50,140 nt of DNA from assembly GCA_964395315.1 (NCBI GenBank), contig CAYNBI010000015.1:1-50140 (forward strand), in the 5' to 3' direction. Position 1 is the stretch's first letter, and each line of letters starts with the position of its first letter. Shown piece after piece: positions 1 to 8,588 of this stretch. The notes under the pieces were generated by a model. The model searched no databases and was not told the origin of the DNA. It saw nothing but the letters and a program-made list of their open reading frames with translations. The DNA comes from CAVORB01 sp964395315 (lineage in GTDB: Bacteria > Pseudomonadota > Gammaproteobacteria > Chromatiales > Chromatiaceae). A program made the position numbers and the translations under genes.

Positions 1-850
1 GCCAGTGCGCCGACGCGTGAAGCAGGAACTTGGTCAGGGCGGACGCGACCATCAGCGCGACCCCCGGCCACAGCAGCCATTCGATCATGGTGGCGAACCA
101 GCTGGCGTCCGGGTCGTCCAGTCCCGCCGCCACGAAGCCCTCGTAGAGGCCCCAGGGGCCGAGCACACCCCAGGAGAGAATGCCGCCGAGCAGAAGCGAG
201 ACGCCGGCGCGAAAGCCGATGATGGCACCGAAACCCGCCAGCATCAGGGAGGGATCGAGGGCGAAGGTCAGGTTCTTCGCGCTGATGGCCTCAAGGGCCG
301 AGACCTTGCCGAGCGCCGGTAGCTGGAATCCGAAGCCAGGCCGGGGCAGACTGGCCACACCGGTGTCGATCCATTTGAGCGCGCCGGACAGAGCGGCGCT
401 CGCAAGCAGCACCCGCAGCTTGAGCGCCGCCTCCCGACCGCGATCGAAGACCTCCATCAGAGTCTCCGCCGTCGCCCGGCCGGTCGGGAAGGGGAGGCCG
501 GAGCGCAGGATAAGCGACTCCCGCAGGTACCAGGCGACCCAGATCCCCAGAAAGCTCACGGCGAACACCCAGGCGATAAGCTCCGAAAGCGGCAAGTTCG
601 CGCCGGAAAGCATGGCCAGGGCCGGAATCGGGGCGACGAGACCGCCGGAAATGATATTGGCGGACGAGGACGCCGTCGTCTGGGCGATGTTGCCTTCCCC
701 GCGCCCGAACTCCCGACCCAGCTCGAAGCGGGCGAGCAGGGCCCAGAATCCCGAGGCGATCAGCACGGCGATGATGGAGACGTTGAACGACCAGCCGATC
801 TTGAGCCCGGAGTAGACGTTGCAGGGCGTCAGAACGGCGCCCAGAAACAC
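1..850 (-). CDS. OPT/YSL-family oligopeptide or metal-chelate transporter, N-terminal part, cut by window edge
   Basis: The minus-strand frame is open from 850 to the left edge and encodes about 283 residues of a hydrophobic protein. It contains NVYSGLKIGWSFN, GNIAQTTASSSANIISGGLVAP and LPFPTGRATAE, which are hallmarks of the OPT family, proton-coupled importers of peptides or metal-siderophore complexes in the inner membrane. Full-length bacterial members have around 600 residues, so the C-terminal half lies outside. The first usable start in this frame is GTG at 850, without a good ribosome site. The natural N-terminus (LSLRAIVT) is readable only in the neighbouring frame, so a one-base frameshift near 853 is likely. 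The gene is downstream of greA on the same strand, 169 bp away. The family is clear; the substrate is unknown. Confidence 0.82.
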   Translation of the reverse strand, partial: MFLGAVLTPCNVYSGLKIGWSFNVSIIAVLIASGFWALLARFELGREFGRGEGNIAQTTASSSANIISGGLVAPIPALAMLSGANLPLSELIAWVFAVSFLGIWVAWYLRESLILRSGLPFPTGRATAETLMEVFDRGREAALKLRVLLASAALSGALKWIDTGVASLPRPGFGFQLPALGKVSALEAISAKNLTFALDPSLMLAGFGAIIGFRAGVSLLLGGILSWGVLGPWGLYEGFVAAGLDDPDASWFATMIEWLLWPGVALMVASALTKFLLHASAHW

Positions 851-1019
851 TCGGTGACAATCGCACGTAAGCTCAGGTGATTGTGCTGTATGACAGGGCG
901 AAACCAGCGGCCGATCGCGGCCCGGGGTCTGGAACGGTGTCGCTCGCGTTCCGGCCCGCTGAAAGTGACCCTATTTCGGCGCAACCGATTCGATTCTCGC
1001 GCTCTCCGGAATGCGCGGG

Positions 1020-1496
1020 CTAGACGTAGCGCACTCCCAGGATCTCGAACTCGCGCAGACCGCCCGGCGTCTCAACGGCGGCGATGTCTCCCTCCTGCTT
1101 GCCGATCAGGGCACGCGCGATCGGAGAGCTCACCGAGATCAGCCCGTTCTTGGTATCCGCCTCGTCGTCACCCACGATCTGGAAGGTGTGCTCGGAGTCG
1201 TCGTCGAGCTCCAGCACATCCACCGTGGCACCGAAGACGACCCTGCCGTTGGCGTGGACCTTGGTGACATCGATCACCTGGGCGTGGGAGAGCTTGCTCT
1301 CCAGATCCTTGATCCGGCCCTCGACGAAGCCCTGCCGCTCACGGGCGGCGTGATACTCGGCGTTCTCTTTCAGATCGCCATGGGCCCTCGCCTCGGCGAT
1401 GGCCTCGATGATGCGCGGGCGCTCGACCCGCTTGAGACGTTCGAGCTCCGTGCGCAGCTTTTCCGCACCCCCGATGGTTAGCGGGACTTTGCTCAT
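1020..1496 (-). CDS. greA: Transcription elongation factor GreA
   Basis: GreA binds the secondary channel of RNA polymerase and stimulates cleavage of backtracked transcripts. The 158-residue product has the normal length. Residues 1-75 form the predicted coiled coil, with the conserved tip DLKENAEYH (Asp41 and Glu44 being the metal-positioning acids). Residues 80-158 form the FKBP-like C-terminal domain ending in REFEILGVRYV. An AGGAGG ribosome site lies about eight bases before the ATG at 1496. It follows carB on the same strand with a gap of 105 bp, the usual carA-carB-greA order of gammaproteobacteria, so co-transcription is likely. Confidence 0.97.
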   Translation of the reverse strand: MSKVPLTIGGAEKLRTELERLKRVERPRIIEAIAEARAHGDLKENAEYHAARERQGFVEGRIKDLESKLSHAQVIDVTKVHANGRVVFGATVDVLELDDDSEHTFQIVGDDEADTKNGLISVSSPIARALIGKQEGDIAAVETPGGLREFEILGVRYV

Positions 1497-1601
1497 GGCG
1501 GACTTCCTCCTGGAACTGGGTCGTGTCGAGGTCCCGCTTGCACGGGCCTGCTGCTTTGGCTTCTGAAGATACTGCCGTTCCCGGCGGGGGCCAAGCCCCG
1601 T

Positions 1602-4600
1602 TCAGTACAGCTCCTGGAGACGATTGACCGCCACCGCGCCCACTTGTTTCAGCGCCAGGCAGGTAGCCTCCGCGCCGGCGATGGTGGTGGTGTAGCTCAC
1701 CTTGTGCTGCAGCGCCGCGCGGCGGATCTCCGCCGAGTCTGAAATCGCCTGCGCGCCTTCGGTGGTGTTGACGATGAAGCTGACCTCGCCATTCTTGATC
1801 ATGTCGACGATGTGGGGCCGCCCCTCCGCGACCTTGTTCACGCCCTCGCAACCAATGCCCGCGGCGCGCACGGCTGCCGCGGTGCCATGGGTACCCCACA
1901 GCTCGAACCCAAGGTCCTTCAGATCCTGGGCAACGCGGATCAGGCGCCCCTTGTCGGCGTCGCGCACGCTGAGCATGGCCTTGCCTTTGCCCGGAAGCCG
2001 CGCCCCGGCGCCCTCCTGCGCTTTGCCATAGGCCTCGCCGAAGGTATCGCCGACGCCCATGACCTCCCCGGTGGACTTCATCTCGGGACCGAGAACGGTG
2101 TCCACGCCCGGGAACTTGATGAAGGGGAACACCGCCTCCTTGACGAAGTAGTGCTTCGGCCTGCGCTCCCGGTCATAGCCCTGCTCGGCAAGGCGCCTCC
2201 CGACCATGCAGCGGGCGGCCACCTTGGCCAGCGGCACCCCGATGGACTTGGACACGAAGGGCACGGTGCGCGAGGCGCGCGGGTTGACCTCGAGAATGTA
2301 GACTTCGTCCTCCTTGATCGCGAACTGTGCGTTCATCAGCCCGACCACGTTGAGGGCGCGGGCCATCCTGCCCATCTGGTTGCGCATGCGGTCCTGGATC
2401 GAGGGTGAGAGGGTATAGGGCGGCAGCGAGCAGGCGGAGTCGCCGGAGTGCACCCCGGCCTGCTCGATGTGCTCCATGATGCCTCCTATGAGCACGTCCT
2501 CGCCGTCGCAGATGGCGTCCACGTCGACCTCGATGGCGTCGTCCAGGAAGCGGTCCAAAAGCACCGGGGACTCGTTCGACACCTTGACCGCGACCCGCAT
2601 GTAGCGGCCGAGCTCCGCCTCGTCGTAGACCAACTCCATGGCACGCCCGCCGAGCACGTAGGAGGGCCGCACCACCAGCGGGTAGCCGATCGAGGCGGCC
2701 AGCTCCAGCGCCTCGGCCTCGCTTCGAGCCGTCGTATTCGGCGGCTGACGCAGGCCCAACTCCTGGACCATGCGCTGGAAGCGCTCCCGGTCCTCCGCGA
2801 GATCGATGGAATCCGGGCTGGTGCCGATGATGGGAACGCCGGCGGCATCGAGGTCGCGGGCGAGCTTCAGCGGCGTCTGCCCGCCGTATTGGACGATGAC
2901 GCCGAGCGGCCGCTCCTTGTCCACGATCTCGAGCACGTCCTCCAGGGTCAGGGGCTCGAAATAGAGCCGGTCGGAGGTGTCGTAATCGGTGGAGACCGTC
3001 TCCGGGTTGCAGTTGACCATGATGGTCTCGTAGCCGTCCTCGCGCATGGCGAAAGCGGCGTGGACGCAGCAGTAGTCGAACTCGATGCCCTGCCCGATGC
3101 GGTTCGGACCGCCGCCGAGGACCATGATCTTTTGCCGGTCCGTGGGGTCCGATTCGCACTCCTCTTCGTAGGTGGAGTACATGTAGGCGGTGCTGGCCGC
3201 GAACTCCGCGGCGCAGGTGTCCACCCGCTTGAACACCGGGCGGACGCCGAGCTCGCGGCGCCGATCGCGGATCTGCCGTTCGGTGGCGCCGGTCAGACTC
3301 GCCAGGCGGCGATCGGAGAACCCCTTGCGCTTGAGGAAGCGCAAACGATCGGCGGTGAGCGCATCCGCGCCCTGTGTCCTGACCTCATCCTCGACGCGCA
3401 CCAGATCCTCGATCTGGGCCAGGAACCAGGGATCGATGCGGCTGATGCCGTGGATCTCATCCAAGGACATGCCGGCGCGGAAGGCGTCGGCGAGATACAG
3501 CACGCGTTCCGCACCGGCCTGCCGCACCTCGTGACGAATGACCTTGAGGGCGTCCGGCTCCGACGGATCGACCACCTCATCCAACCCGTACTTGTCCGTC
3601 TCCAGCCCGCGCAGGGCTTTCTGCAGCGACTCCTGGAAGGTGCGGCCGATAGCCATCACCTCGCCCACCGATTTCATCTGGGTCGTGAGCCTGGCGTCCG
3701 CTTGGGGGAACTTCTCGAAGGCGAAACGCGGAATCTTGGTCACCACATAGTCGATGGTGGGCTCGAAGGAGGCCGGGGTGGCGCCTCCGGTGATCTCGTT
3801 TCTGAGCTCGTCGAGGGTGTAGCCGACCGCAAGCTTCGCCGCCACCTTGGCGATCGGGAAGCCGGTGGCCTTGGAAGCCAGGGCCGAGGAGCGCGAGACC
3901 CGCGGGTTCATCTCGATGATGATCATGCGCCCGTTGTCGGGATTGATCGCGAACTGCACGTTGGAGCCGCCGGTGTCGACCCCGATCTCGCGCAGCACGG
4001 CGATCGAGGCGTCGCGCATGATCTGGTATTCCTTGTCCGTCAACGTCTGGGCAGGCGCCACGGTGATCGAATCGCCGGTGTGCACCCCCATCGGATCCAG
4101 GTTCTCGATCGAGCAGACGATGATGCAGTTGTCCGCGTGATCGCGCACCACCTCCATCTCGTACTCCTTCCAACCCAGCGCCGACTCCTCGATCAACAGC
4201 TCGCTGGTGGGCGAGAGGTCCAACCCGCGGCGGCAGATCTCCTCGAACTCCTCCTGGTTGTAGGCGATGCCGCCACCGCTCCCGCCGAGGGTAAAGGACG
4301 GGCGGATGATGGCAGGGAAACCGATCTGGGCCTGGACCTGGATCGCCTCCTCCAGGCTGTGAGCGATGGCGGATCGAGGCATATCGAGCCCGATCCTGCG
4401 CATCGCCTGACGGAACAGGTCGCGGTCCTCCGCCTTGTCGATGGCCTCCCGCGATGCGCCGATAAGCTCGACGCCGTATTGCTTCAGAACCCCTTCGCGC
4501 ACCAGGTCGAGGGCGGTATTGAGCGCGGTCTGGCCACCCATGGTCGGAAGCAGCGCGTCCGGCCGCTCCTTGGCGATGATGCGCTCGAGCGTCGGCCAGT

Positions 4601-4808
4601 TGATCGGCTCGATGTAGGTGGCGTCGGCCATCTCCGGGTCGGTCATGATGGTCGCCGGATTGGAGTTCACCAGGACGACCCGGTACCCCTCCTCCCGCAG
4701 CGCCTTGCAGGCCTGGGCCCCGGAATAGTCGAACTCGCACGCCTGCCCGATCACGATGGGACCGGCGCCGATGATGAGAATGCTGTTGATATCGGTACGT
4801 TTAGGCAT
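1602..4808 (-). CDS. carB: Carbamoyl-phosphate synthase large subunit
   Basis: CarB makes carbamoyl phosphate from bicarbonate, ATP and ammonia delivered by CarA, feeding arginine and pyrimidine synthesis in the cytosol. The 1068-residue protein is full length. It begins MPKRTDINSILIIGAGPIVIGQACEFDYSG and shows the two homologous ATP-grasp halves: the first with FTLGGSGGGIAYN and EMNPRVSRSSALASKATGFPIAKVAA, the second with ILEVNPRASRTVPFVSKSIG. The C-terminal allosteric domain (about residues 940-1068) contains LWGTHGTAAA and FIVNTTEG. It starts 71 bp after carA and shares the promoter upstream of carA. Long open frames on the opposite strand are antisense shadows. Confidence 0.98.
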   Translation of the reverse strand: MPKRTDINSILIIGAGPIVIGQACEFDYSGAQACKALREEGYRVVLVNSNPATIMTDPEMADATYIEPINWPTLERIIAKERPDALLPTMGGQTALNTALDLVREGVLKQYGVELIGASREAIDKAEDRDLFRQAMRRIGLDMPRSAIAHSLEEAIQVQAQIGFPAIIRPSFTLGGSGGGIAYNQEEFEEICRRGLDLSPTSELLIEESALGWKEYEMEVVRDHADNCIIVCSIENLDPMGVHTGDSITVAPAQTLTDKEYQIMRDASIAVLREIGVDTGGSNVQFAINPDNGRMIIIEMNPRVSRSSALASKATGFPIAKVAAKLAVGYTLDELRNEITGGATPASFEPTIDYVVTKIPRFAFEKFPQADARLTTQMKSVGEVMAIGRTFQESLQKALRGLETDKYGLDEVVDPSEPDALKVIRHEVRQAGAERVLYLADAFRAGMSLDEIHGISRIDPWFLAQIEDLVRVEDEVRTQGADALTADRLRFLKRKGFSDRRLASLTGATERQIRDRRRELGVRPVFKRVDTCAAEFAASTAYMYSTYEEECESDPTDRQKIMVLGGGPNRIGQGIEFDYCCVHAAFAMREDGYETIMVNCNPETVSTDYDTSDRLYFEPLTLEDVLEIVDKERPLGVIVQYGGQTPLKLARDLDAAGVPIIGTSPDSIDLAEDRERFQRMVQELGLRQPPNTTARSEAEALELAASIGYPLVVRPSYVLGGRAMELVYDEAELGRYMRVAVKVSNESPVLLDRFLDDAIEVDVDAICDGEDVLIGGIMEHIEQAGVHSGDSACSLPPYTLSPSIQDRMRNQMGRMARALNVVGLMNAQFAIKEDEVYILEVNPRASRTVPFVSKSIGVPLAKVAARCMVGRRLAEQGYDRERRPKHYFVKEAVFPFIKFPGVDTVLGPEMKSTGEVMGVGDTFGEAYGKAQEGAGARLPGKGKAMLSVRDADKGRLIRVAQDLKDLGFELWGTHGTAAAVRAAGIGCEGVNKVAEGRPHIVDMIKNGEVSFIVNTTEGAQAISDSAEIRRAALQHKVSYTTTIAGAEATCLALKQVGAVAVNRLQELY

Positions 4809-4879
4809 GTGACGAAAACCGCCAGGGCGCAGAGGACGCGGAGAAAAATGAACCGACCGTCAGTACCAGGACACCGCTG

Positions 4880-6043
4880 TCACTGCATGTTTCCGGTTCG
4901 TTGCTTGTGCTCACGGATCAGGTCGATGAAGTGGTCGAAGACCGGTGCCACGTCGTGCGGACCCGGACTGGCCTCGGGATGGCCCTGAAAGCCGAAGGCC
5001 GGCCGCTCCCGGTGGTGGATACCTTGCAGCGAGCCGTCGAACAGGGAGCGATGGGTGGCCTGGACCTGCTCGGGCAGGCTCTCCTCGTCCACCGCGAAGC
5101 CATGGTTCTGGCTGCTGATCATGACCCGGCCGCTCGCCAGGTCGACCACCGGGTGGTTGGCACCATGGTGGCCGAACTTCATCTTCAGGGTGCGGGCTCC
5201 ACAGGCCAGGCCGAGCAGCTGATGGCCGAGACAGATGCCGAACATGGGCGTGCCAGTCTCCAGCAGCTCCCGGATGGCGGCAATCGCGTAGTCGCAGGGC
5301 TCCGGATCACCCGGTCCGTTGGACAGGAACACGCCATCGGGCCCAAGCGCCAGGACCTCCGAGGCGGACAGCTGAGCCGGCACCACAGTTACCCGGCAGC
5401 CGCGCTCCGCAAGCATGCGCAGGATGTTACGCTTGATGCCGTAATCGTAGGCGACCACGTGATGGGGCAGGCGCTCGCGGACCGGGTGCCGGGCCGCCGG
5501 GATGCCACCCTCCAGCGTCCATAAGCCCTGCGCCCACTCGTAGGGGCTGTGGGTGCTGACTTCCTTGGCCAGATCCATGCCCTTGAGCCCGGGAAAGGCC
5601 CGGGCGCCGTCCAGCGCGGCGTCCTCGTCCAGCCCGTCTCCGGCCTGGACACAGCCATTCTGCGCCCCTTTCTCGCGCAGAATACGGGTCAGCCGGCGGG
5701 TGTCTATGCCCGCGATGGCAACCACGCGGTTCCGGATCAGATAACTGTCCAGGGACTCCTTCATGCGCCAGTTGCTGGCCAGGAGGGGGAGATCGCGGAT
5801 GATCAGCCCGGCGGCATGGACCCGGGACGATTCCTCGTCGTCGTCATTGGTACCCGTGTTGCCGATGTGAGGATAAGTCAGGGTCACCAGCTGCTTGCGG
5901 TACGAGGGGTCAGTCAGGATCTCCTGGTACCCGGACATGGCGGTGTTGAACACCACCTCGCCGACGCTTTCGCCCTCAGCGCCGATGGACACTCCGCGGA
6001 AGACTGACCCGTCCTCCAGCACCAGAACTGCGGGTTTTCTCAA
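4880..6043 (-). CDS. carA: Carbamoyl-phosphate synthase small (glutaminase) subunit
   Basis: CarA hydrolyses glutamine and channels ammonia to CarB. With the TTG at 6043 as start the product has 387 residues, close to the usual 380, and begins LRKPAVLVLEDGSVFRG like its relatives. A GGAGAG ribosome site sits five to six bases upstream of that TTG. An in-frame GTG at 6208 would add 55 residues with no family counterpart and no ribosome site, so I reject it. The class I glutaminase triad is visible: nucleophile Cys271 in FGICLGHQLL, and His and Glu in FGFQGHPEASPGPHD. The gene is followed by carB after 71 bp. Confidence 0.94.
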   Translation of the reverse strand: MRKPAVLVLEDGSVFRGVSIGAEGESVGEVVFNTAMSGYQEILTDPSYRKQLVTLTYPHIGNTGTNDDDEESSRVHAAGLIIRDLPLLASNWRMKESLDSYLIRNRVVAIAGIDTRRLTRILREKGAQNGCVQAGDGLDEDAALDGARAFPGLKGMDLAKEVSTHSPYEWAQGLWTLEGGIPAARHPVRERLPHHVVAYDYGIKRNILRMLAERGCRVTVVPAQLSASEVLALGPDGVFLSNGPGDPEPCDYAIAAIRELLETGTPMFGICLGHQLLGLACGARTLKMKFGHHGANHPVVDLASGRVMISSQNHGFAVDEESLPEQVQATHRSLFDGSLQGIHHRERPAFGFQGHPEASPGPHDVAPVFDHFIDLIREHKQRTGNMQ

Positions 6044-6304
6044 GGGTCTCTCCGATGCAAGCGGTCGTGGCGCGGAAGCCACGCTGAATGATCTCTCGGC
6101 TGTCAACAACGCGGTCTCGCCCCGATCCGCTCGCGTCCGCGCATCAGGGCGGCCCCGCCTGTTGCCAGAGTCGCGGGAGACCGAGAGGCGCGCCGGGCGC
6201 GCTTTCACGGTATGCGGCGGTGTGAGATGGACGCTGCGCCATTGCCCGCGGCAGCGGGCAGAGACAAGCGGGGGTGGGGTGTGTGGATGCCCTAACCCGG
6301 CGAA
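6044..6304 (-). promoter_or_regulatory. Long carAB leader with hairpin
   Basis: About 255 bases lie between the predicted carAB transcription start and the TTG of carA. The stretch from 6044 to 6383 holds no convincing gene. It contains a perfect 7-bp hairpin with a 4-base loop at 6243-6260 (arms TGCCCGC and GCGGGCA), without a following T-run, so it is not an obvious intrinsic terminator. Regulation by pyrimidine or arginine supply is expected for carAB, but no specific operator was recognised. Confidence 0.35.
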
Positions 6305-6333
6305 ATTCTAAAGTAACCCCCGCGCTCTGTCCA
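6305..6333 (-). promoter_or_regulatory. Sigma-70 type promoter for carAB
   Basis: On the minus strand TGGACA (6333-6328) and TAGAAT (6310-6305) are separated by exactly 17 bases. Each hexamer matches five of six consensus positions. It is the best promoter in the carA upstream region. It predicts transcription starting near 6298 and a leader of roughly 255 bases. Confidence 0.6.
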
Positions 6334-6383
6334 CGCGGGACGATCCCGAACCGCGCTCGATGACCGGCGCCCTCCTTCCGCTG

Positions 6384-6818
6384 TCACAGATGCTGCCGTA
6401 TCCACCCGACCAGCGCCCCCGCGTCCATCGCCCCTGAGGTGCGCGCAATCTCGCGACCCTTGCTGAATACCATCAGCGTGGGAATGCTGCGGATGCCCAT
6501 GCGGCTGGCGAGTCCTTGGGCCTCCTCGGTGTTGACCTTGATCAGACGCGCACGGGGCTCTACCTGTTGAGCCGCCTGCTCGAAGGCCGGGGCCATCACC
6601 CGACAGGGGCCGCACCAGGGCGCCCAGAAGTCCACCACCAGCGGCAGGTCGCTGCGGGCCAGATGCTGCGCGAAGCGCTGCTCGTCCAGAGACAAAGCGT
6701 GCCCCGCGAACAGGGCGGCATGACATTTGCCGCACTTCGCCCCTTGCCCGAGACGCCCCTCGGGGACACGGTTGACCGCATCGCAGCTTGCGCATACGAC
6801 GTGTAGAGGATCAGTCAT
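6384..6818 (-). CDS. trxC: Thioredoxin 2 with N-terminal zinc-binding motif
   Basis: This is a cytosolic thiol-disulfide reductase of the TrxC type. The 144-residue protein carries two CXXC pairs at its N-terminus (Cys9/Cys12 and Cys29/Cys32), the zinc site that distinguishes TrxC from TrxA. A thioredoxin fold follows with the active site WCGPC (Cys69 and Cys72) and the cis-proline segment SIPT. The ATG at 6818 is chosen because AAGGAGA lies just upstream; an earlier in-frame GTG at 6839 runs through that ribosome site. The gene is divergent from cnoX and 340 bp upstream of carA. TrxC is often linked to oxidative stress, but no OxyR site was identified here. Confidence 0.93.
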   Translation of the reverse strand: MTDPLHVVCASCDAVNRVPEGRLGQGAKCGKCHAALFAGHALSLDEQRFAQHLARSDLPLVVDFWAPWCGPCRVMAPAFEQAAQQVEPRARLIKVNTEEAQGLASRMGIRSIPTLMVFSKGREIARTSGAMDAGALVGWIRQHL

Positions 6819-6897
6819 TCGGTTCTCCTTGCTCCGCACTTCCGGAGCGCCCGGCTGCCGGTCGGCCGCGCCCCGCGGGTGCCTTGAATCGGTCTAT

Positions 6898-6925
6898 TTG
6901 CACACTTACTTACGGGCTTTAGAGT
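6898..6925 (+). promoter_or_regulatory. Candidate promoter for cnoX
   Basis: TTGCAC (6898-6903) and TAGAGT (6920-6925) are separated by 16 bases upstream of the cnoX ATG at 6954. Each matches four of six consensus positions, so the assignment is modest. Confidence 0.35.
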
Positions 6926-6953
6926 GGTTTGCAAGCAGCAGCGGGAGATCCAC

Positions 6954-7817
6954 ATGGCCGAGTCACCTTACGTCGTCAAGGTCACCGCGGAGACATTCAA
7001 TGACGTCGTCATCGAGGGCTCGCGCGAGCGTCCGATCCTGGTCGACTTCTGGGCCGACTGGTGCGCCCCGTGCCGCATGCTGATGCCGCTCCTCGCGAAG
7101 CTGGCGGACGACTACGCCGGCAAGCTCATCGTCGCCAAGGTCAACACCGAGGAGGAGCGTGACCTGGCCATGCAGTTCGGCATTCGCAGCCTGCCGACGG
7201 TGCAGCTCTTCAAAGACGGACAGCCCGTCGACCAGTTCATGGGTGCGCTCCCGGAGACCCAGATCCGGGACTTCCTCGAGCGCCATCTTCCCAGGGAGTC
7301 CGACCAGGTGCTGGCCCGGTTTCAGGGCCTGCTGGCCGCGGGCGACCTGGACGGGGCGGCAAGCCTGCTGGAGCAGGCGCGCACCACGGATCCGGAGAAT
7401 CCCCGGCTGCTTCTGGCGGAGGCAAGTCTGAAGGCCGCGTCTGGGGATGTTGTCGGCGCGGAGGAAATGCTACAGCGCCTTCCCCTGGAACTCGTCAGCG
7501 ACCCGGAGGTCGCGGCTCTCAAGGGCCAGGTGAGCTTCGCCGCCCTGCTCCACGACGCGCCCCCCGAGGACGTGCTCAAGGACCGGATCAAGGCCAACCC
7601 GACCGACAGCGAGGCCCGTTATCAGCTCGCGGCACACCGGGCGACGCACGGCGATTTCGAAGCTGCGCTAGAGGAGCTTCTCGATCTCCTCAAGAGGGAT
7701 CGCGCCTACGGAGACGACGCAGCCCGCAAAGGCATGCTCATGATCTTCGACATGCTAGGCGGCGATGGCGAACTGGTCTCGCGCTACCGGTCGAGCATGC
7801 TCAACGCGCTTTACTGA
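6954..7817 (+). CDS. cnoX: CnoX/YbbN-type thioredoxin-TPR chaperedoxin
   Basis: The 287-residue protein has an N-terminal thioredoxin domain (about 1-110) and a C-terminal TPR-like helical region, the architecture of CnoX (YbbN), a holdase that protects oxidised proteins and hands them to GroEL/DnaK. The active site here is WCAPC (Cys37 and Cys40), a complete CXXC, unlike the Escherichia coli protein whose site is degenerate; redox activity is therefore expected. The ATG at 6954 follows a GGGAGA site. An upstream in-frame GTG at 6924 would add ten residues without support. It is divergent from trxC, placing two thioredoxin-fold genes side by side. Confidence 0.92.
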   Translation: MAESPYVVKVTAETFNDVVIEGSRERPILVDFWADWCAPCRMLMPLLAKLADDYAGKLIVAKVNTEEERDLAMQFGIRSLPTVQLFKDGQPVDQFMGALPETQIRDFLERHLPRESDQVLARFQGLLAAGDLDGAASLLEQARTTDPENPRLLLAEASLKAASGDVVGAEEMLQRLPLELVSDPEVAALKGQVSFAALLHDAPPEDVLKDRIKANPTDSEARYQLAAHRATHGDFEAALEELLDLLKRDRAYGDDAARKGMLMIFDMLGGDGELVSRYRSSMLNALY

Positions 7818-7886
7818 GCAAAGGCGCACCGTGGGGGTCACCGACCGGGCTGTAGTCTGATGGCGACCTCACTGCAGCGACCGCTG

Positions 7887-8582
7887 TCATCTTGCCCCGT
7901 CGCCGGACGGCAGGTCCCGGTCGACTTGCCGCCGAATATCAAGAAATTCAGGCGAGTCGGGGCGGGCTCGCGAGGAATGCTCTCGATCGCCGAGACCCTC
8001 GATCCTTGCTCTGAGAGCCATACCCTGCGATTCGGGAGCCTGCGCAGCGATGCGCCGCAGCACCGACACCATGGCAGCCGGATCGAATCCCGCCTGCCGT
8101 AACACCTCGACGGCCATCGCGTCCGCCTCGACCTCTGCGTTCAAGTCGAAGTGCTGGACCAGAGAGCCCACATAGAAGGTCTTCGTGTCGCGCGTCTCCC
8201 GCCGACAGAAATGCCCTGCACGTTGATGGCTCAGCTCGTGGGCCAACACCGCCGCCAACTCCGACTCGGTGTTCACCAAACGGAACGTACCGTCCGTCAC
8301 GACGTAGCGTCCTCCCGCGACCGCGAACGCATTGGGCTCCAGATTGCGCAGGACGAAAAACCTCGGTGCTGCGCCGTGCCCCACGCCGGAGCTTCGCGCC
8401 AGCCGCTCCCCCAATTCCTGCACATATAGACTGACCGGATCCGCAGAACCACGCAGGGGCCATTCGGCCTTGATCCGCGCCATGGTTGCCGCCCCATAGC
8501 GCTCCTGGTCCGCACAGGGATCGGTGTTGCCCCCCCCAAACAGGCTGGACAACACCGATAGCACAACGAGCAGAGAGCTCAC
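7887..8582 (-). CDS. M48-family metallopeptidase, exported
   Basis: The 231-residue product has a short hydrophobic N-terminus (SSLLVVLSVLSSLFGG) that looks like a signal sequence. It then shows the gluzincin zinc site HELSH (His115, Glu116, His119) with the downstream ligand Glu152 in EVEADAMAVEV. This is the M48 (Ste24/BepA-like) peptidase pattern, acting in the periplasm or membrane on misfolded proteins. The start is GTG at 8582 with no clear ribosome site, only six bases after the lipoprotein stop, which suggests translational coupling. It is the last gene of the minus-strand cluster and converges with cnoX. The substrate is unknown. Confidence 0.85.
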   Translation of the reverse strand: MSSLLVVLSVLSSLFGGGNTDPCADQERYGAATMARIKAEWPLRGSADPVSLYVQELGERLARSSGVGHGAAPRFFVLRNLEPNAFAVAGGRYVVTDGTFRLVNTESELAAVLAHELSHQRAGHFCRRETRDTKTFYVGSLVQHFDLNAEVEADAMAVEVLRQAGFDPAAMVSVLRRIAAQAPESQGMALRARIEGLGDREHSSRARPDSPEFLDIRRQVDRDLPSGDGAR

Positions 8583-8588
8583 CCGTAC

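Noticed and set aside
970..1000. tRNA-like GAATCGAATCGGTT segment downstream of greA
   Set aside because: No acceptor stem or anticodon arm can be folded around it.
2448..4988. 846-codon open frame on the plus strand opposite carB
   Set aside because: Its composition (His, Asp, Leu, Arg rich, no domains) is typical of the antisense of a GC-rich gene, and carB on the other strand is unmistakable.
6044..6208. 55-residue N-terminal extension of CarA from GTG 6208
   Set aside because: No ribosome site, no counterpart in CarA proteins, and a well-placed TTG with a ribosome site at 6043.
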